From the NCBI GenBank assembly GCA_964390335.1, contig CAYMHU010000016.1, forward strand, positions 1-64,000: a stretch of DNA of 64,000 nt, given 5' to 3'. Below, in pieces: positions 53,310-61,544 of this stretch (the first letter of the stretch is position 1; each line of letters starts with the position of its first letter). The translations under genes and the position numbers were made by a program. A model generated the notes under the pieces. That model saw nothing but the letters and a program-made list of their open reading frames with translations. It was not told the origin of the DNA and ran no database searches. Source of the stretch: Granulosicoccus sp964390335 (lineage in GTDB: Bacteria > Pseudomonadota > Gammaproteobacteria > Granulosicoccales > Granulosicoccaceae).

Positions 53310-54026
53310 CTACCCCAATAACTCATCTTCAAACGGAAACCGCGATAACAACTCGGTCCCGGTTTCGGTAACAACAATTTGTTGTTCAAGCTTAACGCCT
53401 TCTGCGCCATTGTCTGCACCAATATAACTTTCTACACACAAAGTCATTCCTGGTTCAATGGTGCCATCATACCCGGCATCTTTAAAATCGCCATGGTGAT
53501 ACAAATACGGGTATTCACCTGTCATACCGCATCCATGAGCAGATAAGTAATAACGGTTAGCGTAGTACTTATCTGGAATGTTCCAGGCGTTGTCGGCGTA
53601 ATCCCGAAAACTCATTTTGGGTTTAATAATTTCCATATTATGATGAACTTGCTCGTAGGCTAGTTGGTATAGCGTTTTCTGCTCGCCACTTGGGTTACTG
53701 GGCCCAGAGTGAAATGTGCGGGAAAAGTCAGAGTAGTAGCCGTGGCAACCTACTACATCGGTATCTAAAGCAATTAATTCGTTTTCAGATAGGCCTGGGC
53801 GTATGGCGTCACGAAGTTTCGCTACACCAATTTCAGTTGCTCGCAAAGACGCCTCTATGCACTTCAACTCTTCGCTGGATTTAATGGCTCTGGCAAATTC
53901 AACTGCATGTTGCGCATCTACTATTTGTAAACCACAACCGTTAAGCGCAATTGCCGCACCAGCGTTTAATCTTTCAAGCCCGACTGTTGCACCACGGCCT
54001 ACTAACTCTGAAATGGTGTCTGACAT
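53310..54026 (-). CDS. M24-family metallopeptidase-like protein, doubly truncated
   Basis: A 238-residue remnant of an M24 (creatinase/DddP-like) protein of about 400 residues. The ATG at 54026 gives MSDTISELVGRGAT, which corresponds to the middle of the usual N-terminal domain, so about 130 residues are missing in front. A second gap of about 45 residues falls between LSENEL and IALDTDVVG. The metal ligands remain: DTD..D in DTDVVGCHGYYSDFSRT, His in SAHGCGMTG, Glu in CVESYIG and in VKLEQQ. The domain organisation implies a decaying or repurposed gene. The likeness to DddP, a DMSP lyase, is from memory. Confidence 0.7.
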   Translation of the reverse strand: MSDTISELVGRGATVGLERLNAGAAIALNGCGLQIVDAQHAVEFARAIKSSEELKCIEASLRATEIGVAKLRDAIRPGLSENELIALDTDVVGCHGYYSDFSRTFHSGPSNPSGEQKTLYQLAYEQVHHNMEIIKPKMSFRDYADNAWNIPDKYYANRYYLSAHGCGMTGEYPYLYHHGDFKDAGYDGTIEPGMTLCVESYIGADNGAEGVKLEQQIVVTETGTELLSRFPFEDELLG

Positions 54027-54466
54027 TTTAAAGACCCGTGAAATATACACGGCTTACACCCACAAAAAACCACTGCTAAATCACCCGAAAGAACTCCTTC
54101 AACGCGCCAACTTAATTGTTATCGTGTTAACTCCCCCACACTTCGCATTAACAACAGCCATTCTGAGAAATGCGTTCGTTCGATTCGTGCGTTGCTTCTC
54201 AAAGGCGTTTTGCGCCAAAAAATATCTATTAAATTCACGTAGTTAGCTGCATTACCAATGCAATGACAATTTTATGACACACCCCTGCTGTACCTCTATC
54301 CTATTGTTTTTAATGACTTTATCCAGAAATTATTGCTCAGTTGCAAGGAACCCACACCGGCAGTAAAGTGCACGCCAAGTTCATGACGCACAGCGTTGTG
54401 GCGGGGTAATCCGGACCGGCAAAGATCGGCTTCGAGAAAATTAAAAATAAAAAATCGGAGAGAACA
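54027..54466. other. Intergenic stretch upstream of the exported protein gene
   Basis: About 440 bases without a convincing gene. On the minus strand the frame of the M24 remnant is closed by a TAA at 54054-54056, so the lost N-terminal part is not simply continued here. CGGAGAG at 54457-54463 is a good ribosome-binding site for the plus-strand gene at 54467. Poly-A stretches around 54440-54455 make the region AT-rich. Confidence 0.4.
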
Positions 54467-54955
54467 ATGAAAAACCGAGTAAGCAAAAACATCTTATTGG
54501 CTGCCATTTTGGGCCTCAGCCTTAACGCAAACACTGCATCAGCTGACGATGGACACCTCGTGTTCAACACAGCAGCTATTCATTTCAAGAACTTCAAAGA
54601 TCGCAACGCATTTGTTCCAGGCTTGGGTTGGGAATACTCGCCTACTGGCAAGATCGGCTTCCACGCTGGCACGCTATCCGACAGCTTTGGCTATCAGGCA
54701 ACTTACTTAGGCGTTAATTACGGAACCCGAAAAATCCTAAAAAATCGTGTTCGATTCCTGGTTGGAGCAACCGTTGTTCGGAAGCAATTCCACAAGAATT
54801 CAGAACCAGAAGTCAAAATTGTTCCGTTTCCGGTGATGGAAATTTCATTAACCAAACGAGCAAAACTCAATGTTTCCGGTTCACCAGAAATTGATTACGC
54901 CGGTGGACACAGTAACGGTGTGATGTTCTTTCAATTCAAGATGAATCTTAATTAG
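54467..54955 (+). CDS. Exported protein of unknown function, beta-rich
   Basis: A 162-residue protein with signal peptide ending in NTASA near residue 26. The mature part alternates hydrophobic and polar residues in strands and ends in FFQFKMNLN, which suggests a small beta-barrel or beta-sandwich. I do not recognise the family. A strong ribosome-binding site CGGAGAG precedes it, and an intrinsic terminator follows. Confidence 0.65.
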   Translation: MKNRVSKNILLAAILGLSLNANTASADDGHLVFNTAAIHFKNFKDRNAFVPGLGWEYSPTGKIGFHAGTLSDSFGYQATYLGVNYGTRKILKNRVRFLVGATVVRKQFHKNSEPEVKIVPFPVMEISLTKRAKLNVSGSPEIDYAGGHSNGVMFFQFKMNLN

Positions 54956-54985
54956 TAGATTCTAGTAGGTCAGGTTTACCCCCTT

Positions 54986-55020
54986 CGGCTGGTCGGCATC
55001 ACTGCGATCAGCCGCTTTTA
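54986..55020 (+). terminator. Intrinsic terminator after the exported protein gene
   Basis: CGGCTGGTCG at 54986-54995 and CGATCAGCCG at 55005-55014 form a 10-bp stem with one G-T wobble and a 9-base loop, followed by CTTTTA. It lies 31 bases past the stop of the exported protein gene. Its right arm overlaps the last codons of the convergent prmB gene. Confidence 0.75.
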
Positions 55021-55961
55021 ACGGTCAACCCTGCCTTGATGGCATCAGCATGTTGTAACAGTTCGTACTTATTAATCACGAACACCCCGCTACCGCCGTT
55101 TTGAAATTCTAACCATACAAAGGGAACGTCTGGATAGGCGCTTTCAAGCGCTGGGGCACTGTTGCCCACTTCAACGACCAGTAAGCTGTCGTCGGTTTTT
55201 AAATGCGAAGCGGCTTGATCGAGCATCAAGCGCACCAAGTCCAGACCGTCTGTCCCGGCAGCTAATCCCATTAATGGTTCATGCCTGAACTCATCCGCCA
55301 TGCTGTCTATATCGTTGGCATCAACATACGGAGGGTTAGAGATGATTAAGTCGTACTGCCCCTGTATTTCATCAAATAAAGAACCGTGTATAAGCGTGAC
55401 GCGATCCTGTAACTTATGGTCTTGAACGTTTAGCTGAGCCAGCGCCAAGGCGTCTTGTGACAAATCACTCGCATCAACTGTTGCATGCGGTAACTGCATC
55501 GCACAAGCAATAGCGATGCACCCACCCCCGGTGCATAAATCTAACACTCTGGTGGTTTCGTCCACATCAATCAATTCGTAAAAGTCGTGCAGGATAAATT
55601 CAGCAATAGGAGACCTTGGCACCAGCGCACGCTCATCGGTACGAAAAGCAAGCCCCGCAAACCAGGTTTTACCCGTAATGTAAGCAGCCGGTAATCGCTT
55701 TGTGATGCGTTCGCGCACTATTGCATTGATTCGCTTTATGTCCTCATCGCTTAACTCGCGAGCATAGTCGGGCGCCTCCAATGGGGATAGATCCAGGGCA
55801 TGTAATACCAACCAACTGGCCTCGCTTAAGGCATCGTGGGTACCATGTCCAAATTCGAGCTGATGTTGCTCAAACGCGCTGGCACAGCCGCGGATGGCGG
55901 CTTCCAGATTGAGCTTTGTGCCGCTTTCTAAAACATCAGCTAACACAGTTGTTTGTACCAT
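55008..55961 (-). CDS. prmB: Ribosomal protein L3 glutamine N5-methyltransferase
   Basis: A SAM-dependent methyltransferase of 317 residues. The SAM motif LDLCTGGGCIAIACA near residues 140-154 and the glutamine-recognising NPPY motif in IISNPPYVDA near 208 are intact. Features of PrmB rather than PrmC are the long N-terminal part and the PRSPIAEFI segment. It modifies ribosomal protein L3 in E. coli. Confidence 0.92.
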   Translation of the reverse strand: MVQTTVLADVLESGTKLNLEAAIRGCASAFEQHQLEFGHGTHDALSEASWLVLHALDLSPLEAPDYARELSDEDIKRINAIVRERITKRLPAAYITGKTWFAGLAFRTDERALVPRSPIAEFILHDFYELIDVDETTRVLDLCTGGGCIAIACAMQLPHATVDASDLSQDALALAQLNVQDHKLQDRVTLIHGSLFDEIQGQYDLIISNPPYVDANDIDSMADEFRHEPLMGLAAGTDGLDLVRLMLDQAASHLKTDDSLLVVEVGNSAPALESAYPDVPFVWLEFQNGGSGVFVINKYELLQHADAIKAGLTVKSG

Positions 55962-56105
55962 CGGTAATAACCTTAAATGCCAAGCACGCAGTATAATGAA
56001 ACCTGCTTTCTGAGGTGTTATTAATGCACCAATAAAAGCCGTTTGAACCCTCAGCTGTGTCTGAACTCTATAATCTAATCACTAATTTGATCACGTAAAA
56101 CGCAT

Positions 56106-56810
56106 ATGGATTTAGATATAAAAACGAAAACCCGCCCACTATCCCGATGGTGGCCAATCTTGCTGATGGTGACTGTATCAGTGGCTGCTGGCGTGTTTGC
56201 TAACCTGGCACTGAGTCCTGACGAGCAAGATCAGACAAGCAAAGAAATTGCGCAATTGGAAACCATTCAGGCCAACCTGATCAACAGCACGGTGTTACCT
56301 GAAAACTTTAAAACAGTACCTGAATTCTCATTACTCACAGCTGATAACCAAGCCATCACTCAGCAAGTACTTGAAGATAAATGGACGGTTGCGTTTTTCG
56401 GGTTCACACATTGCCCAGATATTTGCCCGGCCACCTTAGCTGCCATGAACTCTGTGCTGTCGTCTCTAGAGCCGTCGGTGGCCGAACCACAGGTCATATT
56501 TGTAACAGTGGACCCAGTTCGAGACACCGTTGAAAAACTTACCGAATATGTTGCGTACTTTAATGAAGATTTTATTGGCATCACTGGTGACCTGACCGAC
56601 ATCACCAAGCTCACTCAAGCATTGGGAATCGTTGCGAGCTACACCGCATCTGAAGACGACCCAAATCAGTACACCGTTGACCATACTGCGTCCATGTTAT
56701 TGATCGACCCGTCGCTACGCGTGAGAGCTCGGATTAATGCGCCGCATTCGGTAAAAAACATAACAAACGACTACACCGCGCTGTATAACGCGTTGAGTCC
56801 TGCAAGCTAG
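56106..56810 (+). CDS. SCO1/SenC-type copper protein
   Basis: A 234-residue membrane-anchored thioredoxin-fold protein with one N-terminal helix (about residues 17-34). The copper-binding CxxxC is in FTHCPDICPATLAAM near residues 98-112, and the distal His is in YTVDHTASMLLID near 195. It delivers copper to the CuA site of cytochrome oxidase. The next gene encodes a PCu(A)C copper chaperone, which works with SCO. Confidence 0.93.
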   Translation: MDLDIKTKTRPLSRWWPILLMVTVSVAAGVFANLALSPDEQDQTSKEIAQLETIQANLINSTVLPENFKTVPEFSLLTADNQAITQQVLEDKWTVAFFGFTHCPDICPATLAAMNSVLSSLEPSVAEPQVIFVTVDPVRDTVEKLTEYVAYFNEDFIGITGDLTDITKLTQALGIVASYTASEDDPNQYTVDHTASMLLIDPSLRVRARINAPHSVKNITNDYTALYNALSPAS

Positions 56811-56851
56811 ATACAAATTCATCCCTTTAACAAAATTTCAGAGAAAACTTA

Positions 56852-57358
56852 GTGCGTAAATTTATCCTTTTATTAGCCTTGTTCGCCAATAGCGCATTTG
56901 CTGATATGGCTCCACACATCATAAATCCGTTTGTTACGGCCACACCTCCGGGCGCTACAGTTGCGGCAGGCTACTTAAAAATCATGAACATGTCAGATAA
57001 GCCTTTAGAAATTACCGGCGCTCAAAGCAGCACTATAGACAGAGTAGAAATTCATCTGTCCAGTGTTGTTGATGATGTAGCAAAGATGGAAAAAGTGGAC
57101 TCGTTAGTTATACCCGCAGGCGAGACAGTAGAGCTGAAGCATGGCAGCTACCACATCATGCTGATGGAATTAACCGCGCCATTAAAACCGGGCGATAACG
57201 TTGACGTTACTCTGAACACATCCCGTGGCGATATCGCACTTCAGATGCCTGTGGTTAAACATGCAATGGGTGGCAGTCATGACATGAAACATGGCGATAT
57301 GAAACATGGCGACAAAAAGCATGATAGCCATAGTTCCGACAAGAAAATGAAGCACTAA
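56852..57358 (+). CDS. PCu(A)C copper chaperone with His/Met-rich tail
   Basis: A periplasmic copper carrier of 168 residues starting at GTG. It has a signal peptide ending in NSAFA, and the copper motif built from MNMSDKPL, VEIHLSS, the later AKMEKV Met and HGSYHIMLM. The C-terminal 35 residues are very rich in His, Met and Lys (SHDMKHGDMKHGDKKHDSHS), an extra metal-binding tail. It follows the SCO gene by 41 bases and should act in cytochrome oxidase copper loading. Confidence 0.92.
   Translation: MRKFILLLALFANSAFADMAPHIINPFVTATPPGATVAAGYLKIMNMSDKPLEITGAQSSTIDRVEIHLSSVVDDVAKMEKVDSLVIPAGETVELKHGSYHIMLMELTAPLKPGDNVDVTLNTSRGDIALQMPVVKHAMGGSHDMKHGDMKHGDKKHDSHSSDKKMKH
57281..57325 (+). repeat. 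Triplicated 15-base repeat in the copper chaperone tail
   Basis: GACATGAAACATGGC at 57281-57295 is followed by a near copy at 57296-57310 and a diverged copy at 57311-57325. The repeat encodes Asp-Met-Lys-His-Gly units and has extended the metal-binding tail. Copy number could vary between strains by slippage. Confidence 0.75.
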
Positions 57359-57425
57359 ACCGTCAAGCACCAACGCAATAAGCCATTACATGGCAAAATG
57401 CGCTTATAACTAAACCGAACACAAG

Positions 57426-58277
57426 ATGATGCTGGCAGATTGGTTAAAAACTCTTCCGTTATACCCGTTGCCACATCATCTGATTTCACGCGCAGTCTTT
57501 TGGCTGACGCGGCGCCAATCCGCTGTTACCCCGTTTGTTATTAAGCGATTTATCAAGCTGTTCAATGTCGACATGCACGATGCCGTTGAGCCTTCACCCG
57601 ATAGCTACCCGACTTTTAATGCCTTTTTTACGCGCGCACTAAACCCCGCTGCCAGACCGATCAGTGATGGAACACACGATGTTGCGTGCCCGGCCGACGG
57701 ATGTGTTTCTGCGATCGGTACGATTCAAAACGGCCAAGTGTTTCAGGCAAAAGGCCAAGACTATTCATTATTGAAACTACTAGGCGGTGACGAACAAGCC
57801 GCTGAACGGTTGAGTCATGGCAGCTTTACAACGATTTATCTGTCCCCGCGCGACTATCACCGATTGCACATGCCATTGTCCGGCAAGCTGATCAATCAAA
57901 CACACGTGCCCGGTCGTTTGTTCAGCGTAGGCCCTCACACTGTTAGGCGTGTACCCGATCTGTTTGCGCGTAACGAGCGCGTAGTCGCACAATTTGAAAC
58001 CGAGTTTGGTTTAATGGCCTTGGTGTTAGTCGGCGCCATAAACGTTGCAGCCATTGAAACCATGTGGCATGGCTTGGTCACACCACCTGCGGGAAAAGCG
58101 GTCTCGCGGATTGACTACAGTGGGGAACAACAACTGAAAATTGCGCGCGGTATGGAGATGGGTCGATTTAACATGGGCTCAACCATTATTGTATGTATAG
58201 AAAAACCCGTGGACTGGTTAGCAACGTTGGACACAGGCACCGCTGTTCAAATGGGTCAAAAGCTAGGGAATGTGTAA
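57426..58277 (+). CDS. psd: Phosphatidylserine decarboxylase proenzyme
   Basis: Makes phosphatidylethanolamine. It has 283 residues; the self-cleavage site is in GRFNMGSTIIVC near residues 242-253, where chain cleavage between Gly and Ser gives the pyruvoyl group. MGST replaces the more common LGST. The ACPADGCVSAIG (here CPADGCVSAIG) and YLSPRDYHRLHMP segments are the usual ones. Its end overlaps a convergent gene by 15 bases. Confidence 0.95.
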   Translation: MMLADWLKTLPLYPLPHHLISRAVFWLTRRQSAVTPFVIKRFIKLFNVDMHDAVEPSPDSYPTFNAFFTRALNPAARPISDGTHDVACPADGCVSAIGTIQNGQVFQAKGQDYSLLKLLGGDEQAAERLSHGSFTTIYLSPRDYHRLHMPLSGKLINQTHVPGRLFSVGPHTVRRVPDLFARNERVVAQFETEFGLMALVLVGAINVAAIETMWHGLVTPPAGKAVSRIDYSGEQQLKIARGMEMGRFNMGSTIIVCIEKPVDWLATLDTGTAVQMGQKLGNV

Positions 58278-58739
58278 ATCAAATTGATTTACAAACGCGT
58301 TAGCCAGTAGAAATTCGCGTGCATCATCGGCATCTTGTTCAAACCATTTTTGCGCCGAACCCAACCTGAACGAATATCCCCACGCATCCATGTCTTGCAG
58401 CATGCGCGCTTTCCCCATAACGTCAAGATGCTCGGACAACACTATTTGTAAATAACAAACGGCGTTTTCTTCTGCCATTGAACCACCTGCATTGGTATGC
58501 AAGGCATCTCGTCTTTCCGGGCTCATCAGCAACCAATGGCAAGCCTCATGAAAAACAGAGTGCACCGGTGTATCGTCTCTTGCGTACAGATTGTGGCGAA
58601 TAAGCCCCGCTTCTTCGTCCCCCCAATGACTGCCGGGAATGGCTACTTGTGTTGGCACACTTATTACGTTTAAGCCAAACGGCTTAAAGAATGACTCAAG
58701 GCAAGCCAGGCCTACATCGCTCACTCTCAATACGTTCAT
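58263..58739 (-). CDS. HE..H metalloprotein, possible EF-P hydroxylase analogue
   Basis: A 158-residue protein of unrecognised family. I chose the ATG at 58739, 13 bases after the epmA stop; the longer frame overlaps epmA. VFHEACHWLL near residues 77-86 is an HExxH-like site, with more acidic residues downstream (AEENAV near 103). The gene is the third of the unit efp-epmA-this gene. The E. coli EF-P hydroxylase EpmC also carries an IHEISHW motif, so a role in hydroxylating or processing modified EF-P is attractive but untested. Confidence 0.6.
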   Translation of the reverse strand: MNVLRVSDVGLACLESFFKPFGLNVISVPTQVAIPGSHWGDEEAGLIRHNLYARDDTPVHSVFHEACHWLLMSPERRDALHTNAGGSMAEENAVCYLQIVLSEHLDVMGKARMLQDMDAWGYSFRLGSAQKWFEQDADDAREFLLANAFVNQFDLHIP

Positions 58740-58752
58740 TCGATTAGCACAC

Positions 58753-59718
58753 TCATGCACGATCGCTCGGGAAGGCAATCACTTCGTTAATATGATTGAC
58801 ATCGGCAATCAGCATACACAGTCTGTCCATACCCAAAGCCACCCCGGCGCAATCGGGCAACCCAAACTCCAACGCCGATAACAGGTGCTCATCTATAACC
58901 AGTTCATCCAATCCAGACTCGCGTCGTTTAGCCTGCTCGGCTTTGAATCGACGCCGTTGCTCATTGGCATCGCTGAGTTCATAAAAGCCGTTCGCAAGTT
59001 CCAGTGCACCCCAATACAACTCAAAGCGCTGCGCGATCGGGGTTCCGTTAATATCAATGCCGGTTCGTGCCAGGGCTGCCTGCGATGCAGGATAGTCGCA
59101 GATAAAGGTTGCGCGATCTGCCGGTAAATCACGAATCACAAATTCATCCATAAACAGATCCAATGCGGCATTAAGGTCAAAGCCAATGGCTTTGGGGTAA
59201 GACCGGTTATGCTTAGTAAAATAGCGTTCGATTAAGTCAACGGTTATGGTGCTAAACGGGCACCCACACAAAGCAGACACTTGCTGCACGTAACTCAGTG
59301 TGTGGGGCTCATGCCACGGTTTACCGGTAAGTTGCCAACACGATTGCATCAAGGCCGTGACATCTTGCATTAATGCATGGTGGTCCATACCCATGCGGTA
59401 CCATTCCAACAACACGAATTCGGCGTTGTGGTTTCGGCCTTGCTCATCGTCCCTGAACACATTCGCCATTTGATAAATATCGCACTGATACGCCGCAATT
59501 AAGCGCTTCATAGGAAACTCGGGCGAGGTATGTAAGTACCCCGCCGACGTTTTAAAGCTGTGGATATTGGGATCGGTTGTCGCGGCTTGTGATAGCGCAG
59601 GCGTGTTAACTTCAAGCGCCTGCTCAGACTGCATATACTCGCGCACGCATTGCCGGAGCTGCGCTTGGGTTTTTAATATGTTTAGTGACGCGGTTGGGCG
59701 CCAAAGTGTGTCAGTCAC
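58753..59718 (-). CDS. epmA: EF-P--(R)-beta-lysine ligase
   Basis: A class II lysyl-tRNA synthetase paralogue, 321 residues, lacking the anticodon-binding domain. FRDDEQGRNHNAEFVLLEWYR (motif 2, shown in shorter form here as FRDDEQ and HNAEFVLLEW) near residue 90 and GVALGMDRLCML (motif 3) near 295 are present. It attaches (R)-beta-lysine to Lys34 of EF-P, which relieves ribosome stalling on proline stretches. The efp gene lies 6 bases upstream. The mutase EpmB is not in the window. Confidence 0.95.
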   Translation of the reverse strand: MTDTLWRPTASLNILKTQAQLRQCVREYMQSEQALEVNTPALSQAATTDPNIHSFKTSAGYLHTSPEFPMKRLIAAYQCDIYQMANVFRDDEQGRNHNAEFVLLEWYRMGMDHHALMQDVTALMQSCWQLTGKPWHEPHTLSYVQQVSALCGCPFSTITVDLIERYFTKHNRSYPKAIGFDLNAALDLFMDEFVIRDLPADRATFICDYPASQAALARTGIDINGTPIAQRFELYWGALELANGFYELSDANEQRRRFKAEQAKRRESGLDELVIDEHLLSALEFGLPDCAGVALGMDRLCMLIADVNHINEVIAFPSDRA

Positions 59719-59724
59719 ACTGTA

Positions 59725-60297
59725 TTAACCAACCTTAACCCGCGATACATATTCACCTGTGCGAGTATCAATTTTTATCGTCTCGCCTTCTTCAACAAAC
59801 AGTGGGACTTTAACGACCGCACCACTGTCCATATAAGCTGGTTTGTTGCCACCAGTTGCGGTATCACCGCGAACACCGGGATCAGTCTGCTTGATCACCA
59901 TTTCCACGAAGTTCGGTGGGGTAACAGCCAATGGCTGTCCGTTGAATAAGGTGACTTCGCACATGGCCTCTTCTATGAGCCATAAGTGGTTATCACCCAC
60001 GGCGGTTTTGTCGGCGGCTAACTGCTCATAGGTTTTGGGGTCCATAAAATGCCAGTATTCGCCATCGGAATACAAATACTGCATTTCGGTATCCATTACA
60101 TCGGCGCCTTCTACAGAGTCGCCCGATTTGAACGTGCGCTCGACGGTGCGACCGGTTTTCAGGTTACGCACTTTGGTACGTGTAAACGCCTGGCCCTTAC
60201 CCGGTTTTACCATCTCATTTTCTACGATGGTGTGTGGGTCGCCGTCGAGCATGATCTTTAGCCCGCCTTTGAATTCATTTGTATTGTAATTAGCCAT
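59725..60297 (-). CDS. efp: Translation elongation factor P
   Basis: A 190-residue factor with the usual three beta-barrel domains. I chose the ATG at 60297 (Met-Ala-Asn-Tyr-Asn) to match the family N-terminus; a longer frame runs 70 residues into the divergent gene. The modifiable Lys34 sits in KPGKGQAF, and the C-terminal KIDTRTGEYVSRVK is intact. Adjacent epmA is the enzyme for this lysine. Efp is divergent from a regulator-like gene. Confidence 0.97.
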   Translation of the reverse strand: MANYNTNEFKGGLKIMLDGDPHTIVENEMVKPGKGQAFTRTKVRNLKTGRTVERTFKSGDSVEGADVMDTEMQYLYSDGEYWHFMDPKTYEQLAADKTAVGDNHLWLIEEAMCEVTLFNGQPLAVTPPNFVEMVIKQTDPGVRGDTATGGNKPAYMDSGAVVKVPLFVEEGETIKIDTRTGEYVSRVKVG

Positions 60298-60486
60298 TGA
60301 CCTGAAACTGGAATTGTCTGTTGAAATCGGCCTCATTATAGACGCGAACGGCTCAAAGCACAGCAAACGGGCCGTAAATGATGGTGATTGCCGTGCAAAT
60401 TGGACGACTCTGGCTACAATCTTTAGTAGATAAAAGCGGTTTGCAGGCGCTTTGACAGAACCGACGACAGGGCTTGAATTACCCCC

Positions 60487-61524
60487 ATGCGCACCGAAAT
60501 TCCACAACTAAACTGCCTGGTATACGCCACGCACGACCAGTATCACCAGCAGGTGAGTACATGGCTCGGGTTTAGTAAACGCGTGGGCAGTGTTACGTCG
60601 GTGGAGACTGACAATGCGGTCGCTAAGTTCCTTGCCTCTGCCAGTAGCGATTTAGCCATTATAGTGGTGTCCGATAATAGCCAATCCCTGCCCGCCTGCC
60701 TACAGCAGCACGCCGAGCTACCGGTACTGGTACTTACCGAAAACAAAGAGCCTCGTGATCTGGCACAATGGTTTCAGCAAGGTGCCACGGATGTCGTGAG
60801 CATTCAAAACACAGTGACCGTGCAACATGCGATTAGCCGATTGATCGATGAGCACTCACTCAAGCAACGATTAGCGGTTCTTGAACAGCAAGTGCAAGAT
60901 ACGCAATTACAAAATCAGTATTTAAAACAAATACTGGAAAGGGGTTCACGCTTTATGTCCAACAGGGTTCAATCTAGCACGACTGCAACTCAATCTCCCC
61001 ACGTAGAGAAAACACAAACAGTTGCGTTGCGCACGATTAAAGGTCGTTATAACTTTAAGCACCTAAATAAAACCCAACATGTTGAACCGCAATCGGATAT
61101 ATCCAAATCCAACACCCGTGCAAACTTACTCAACAGGTTCCAAACATTTTTACAGTCCAATAAAAAGCCAAAACGGTACACCGCTTTGTTAGTTCGAGTG
61201 TTAAAGCAATCCGATGAAGCCAGCCCTGGCGATTCTGCGAAACGCTCTCAAACACCTACTTTGCACAAAGCAGCGCAAGCACTCAAAGCTCGTCTACGTG
61301 AGGCCACCGTGATGGGCCAATTGAATGACAATGCACTGGTGATTGTGCAAGACACCGATAAAGAAAACACTTCACGGGATACCGCGAACCAGGTACGTGA
61401 TTTATTAAGTTCACTTGAAGGTATTAGCGATACCAAAAAGGATGTGCGCATAAATACGCTGACACTGCGCAACAGCGGTAAGTTATCTGCCGAAGAGGCT
61501 GTAGAGCGCTTAGAATCGCTTTAA
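60487..61524 (+). CDS. Degenerate response-regulator/GGDEF-like protein
   Basis: A 345-residue protein with a receiver-like N-terminal half (alternating strands, e.g. DLAIIVVSDN and LPVLVLTE, then QQGATDVVS), a coiled-coil stretch near residues 120-150 (EQQVQDTQLQNQYLKQI), and a C-terminal half that resembles a GGDEF domain where the signature is lost (VMGQLNDNALVIVQ). No phosphorylatable Asp with its usual surroundings is obvious. It may act as a signalling scaffold. It is divergent from efp. Confidence 0.6.
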   Translation: MRTEIPQLNCLVYATHDQYHQQVSTWLGFSKRVGSVTSVETDNAVAKFLASASSDLAIIVVSDNSQSLPACLQQHAELPVLVLTENKEPRDLAQWFQQGATDVVSIQNTVTVQHAISRLIDEHSLKQRLAVLEQQVQDTQLQNQYLKQILERGSRFMSNRVQSSTTATQSPHVEKTQTVALRTIKGRYNFKHLNKTQHVEPQSDISKSNTRANLLNRFQTFLQSNKKPKRYTALLVRVLKQSDEASPGDSAKRSQTPTLHKAAQALKARLREATVMGQLNDNALVIVQDTDKENTSRDTANQVRDLLSSLEGISDTKKDVRINTLTLRNSGKLSAEEAVERLESL

Positions 61525-61544
61525 CAACAATGCTACGCGCCACG

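Noticed and set aside
53310..54026. Calling the M24 remnant dddP
   Set aside because: The likeness to DddP is from memory, other M24 families share the metal site, and the protein is heavily truncated.
54411..54660. Short repeated phrase GCAAAGATCGGCTTC/GGCAAGATCGGCTTC near the exported protein gene
   Set aside because: Two near-matches of about 14 bases can arise by chance, one lies in coding sequence, and no further copies or structure support a repeat element.
58263..58739. Naming the HE..H gene epmC
   Set aside because: Only the short HE..HW motif and gene context resemble EpmC; length and the remaining sequence do not clearly match, so it stays a hypothesis.
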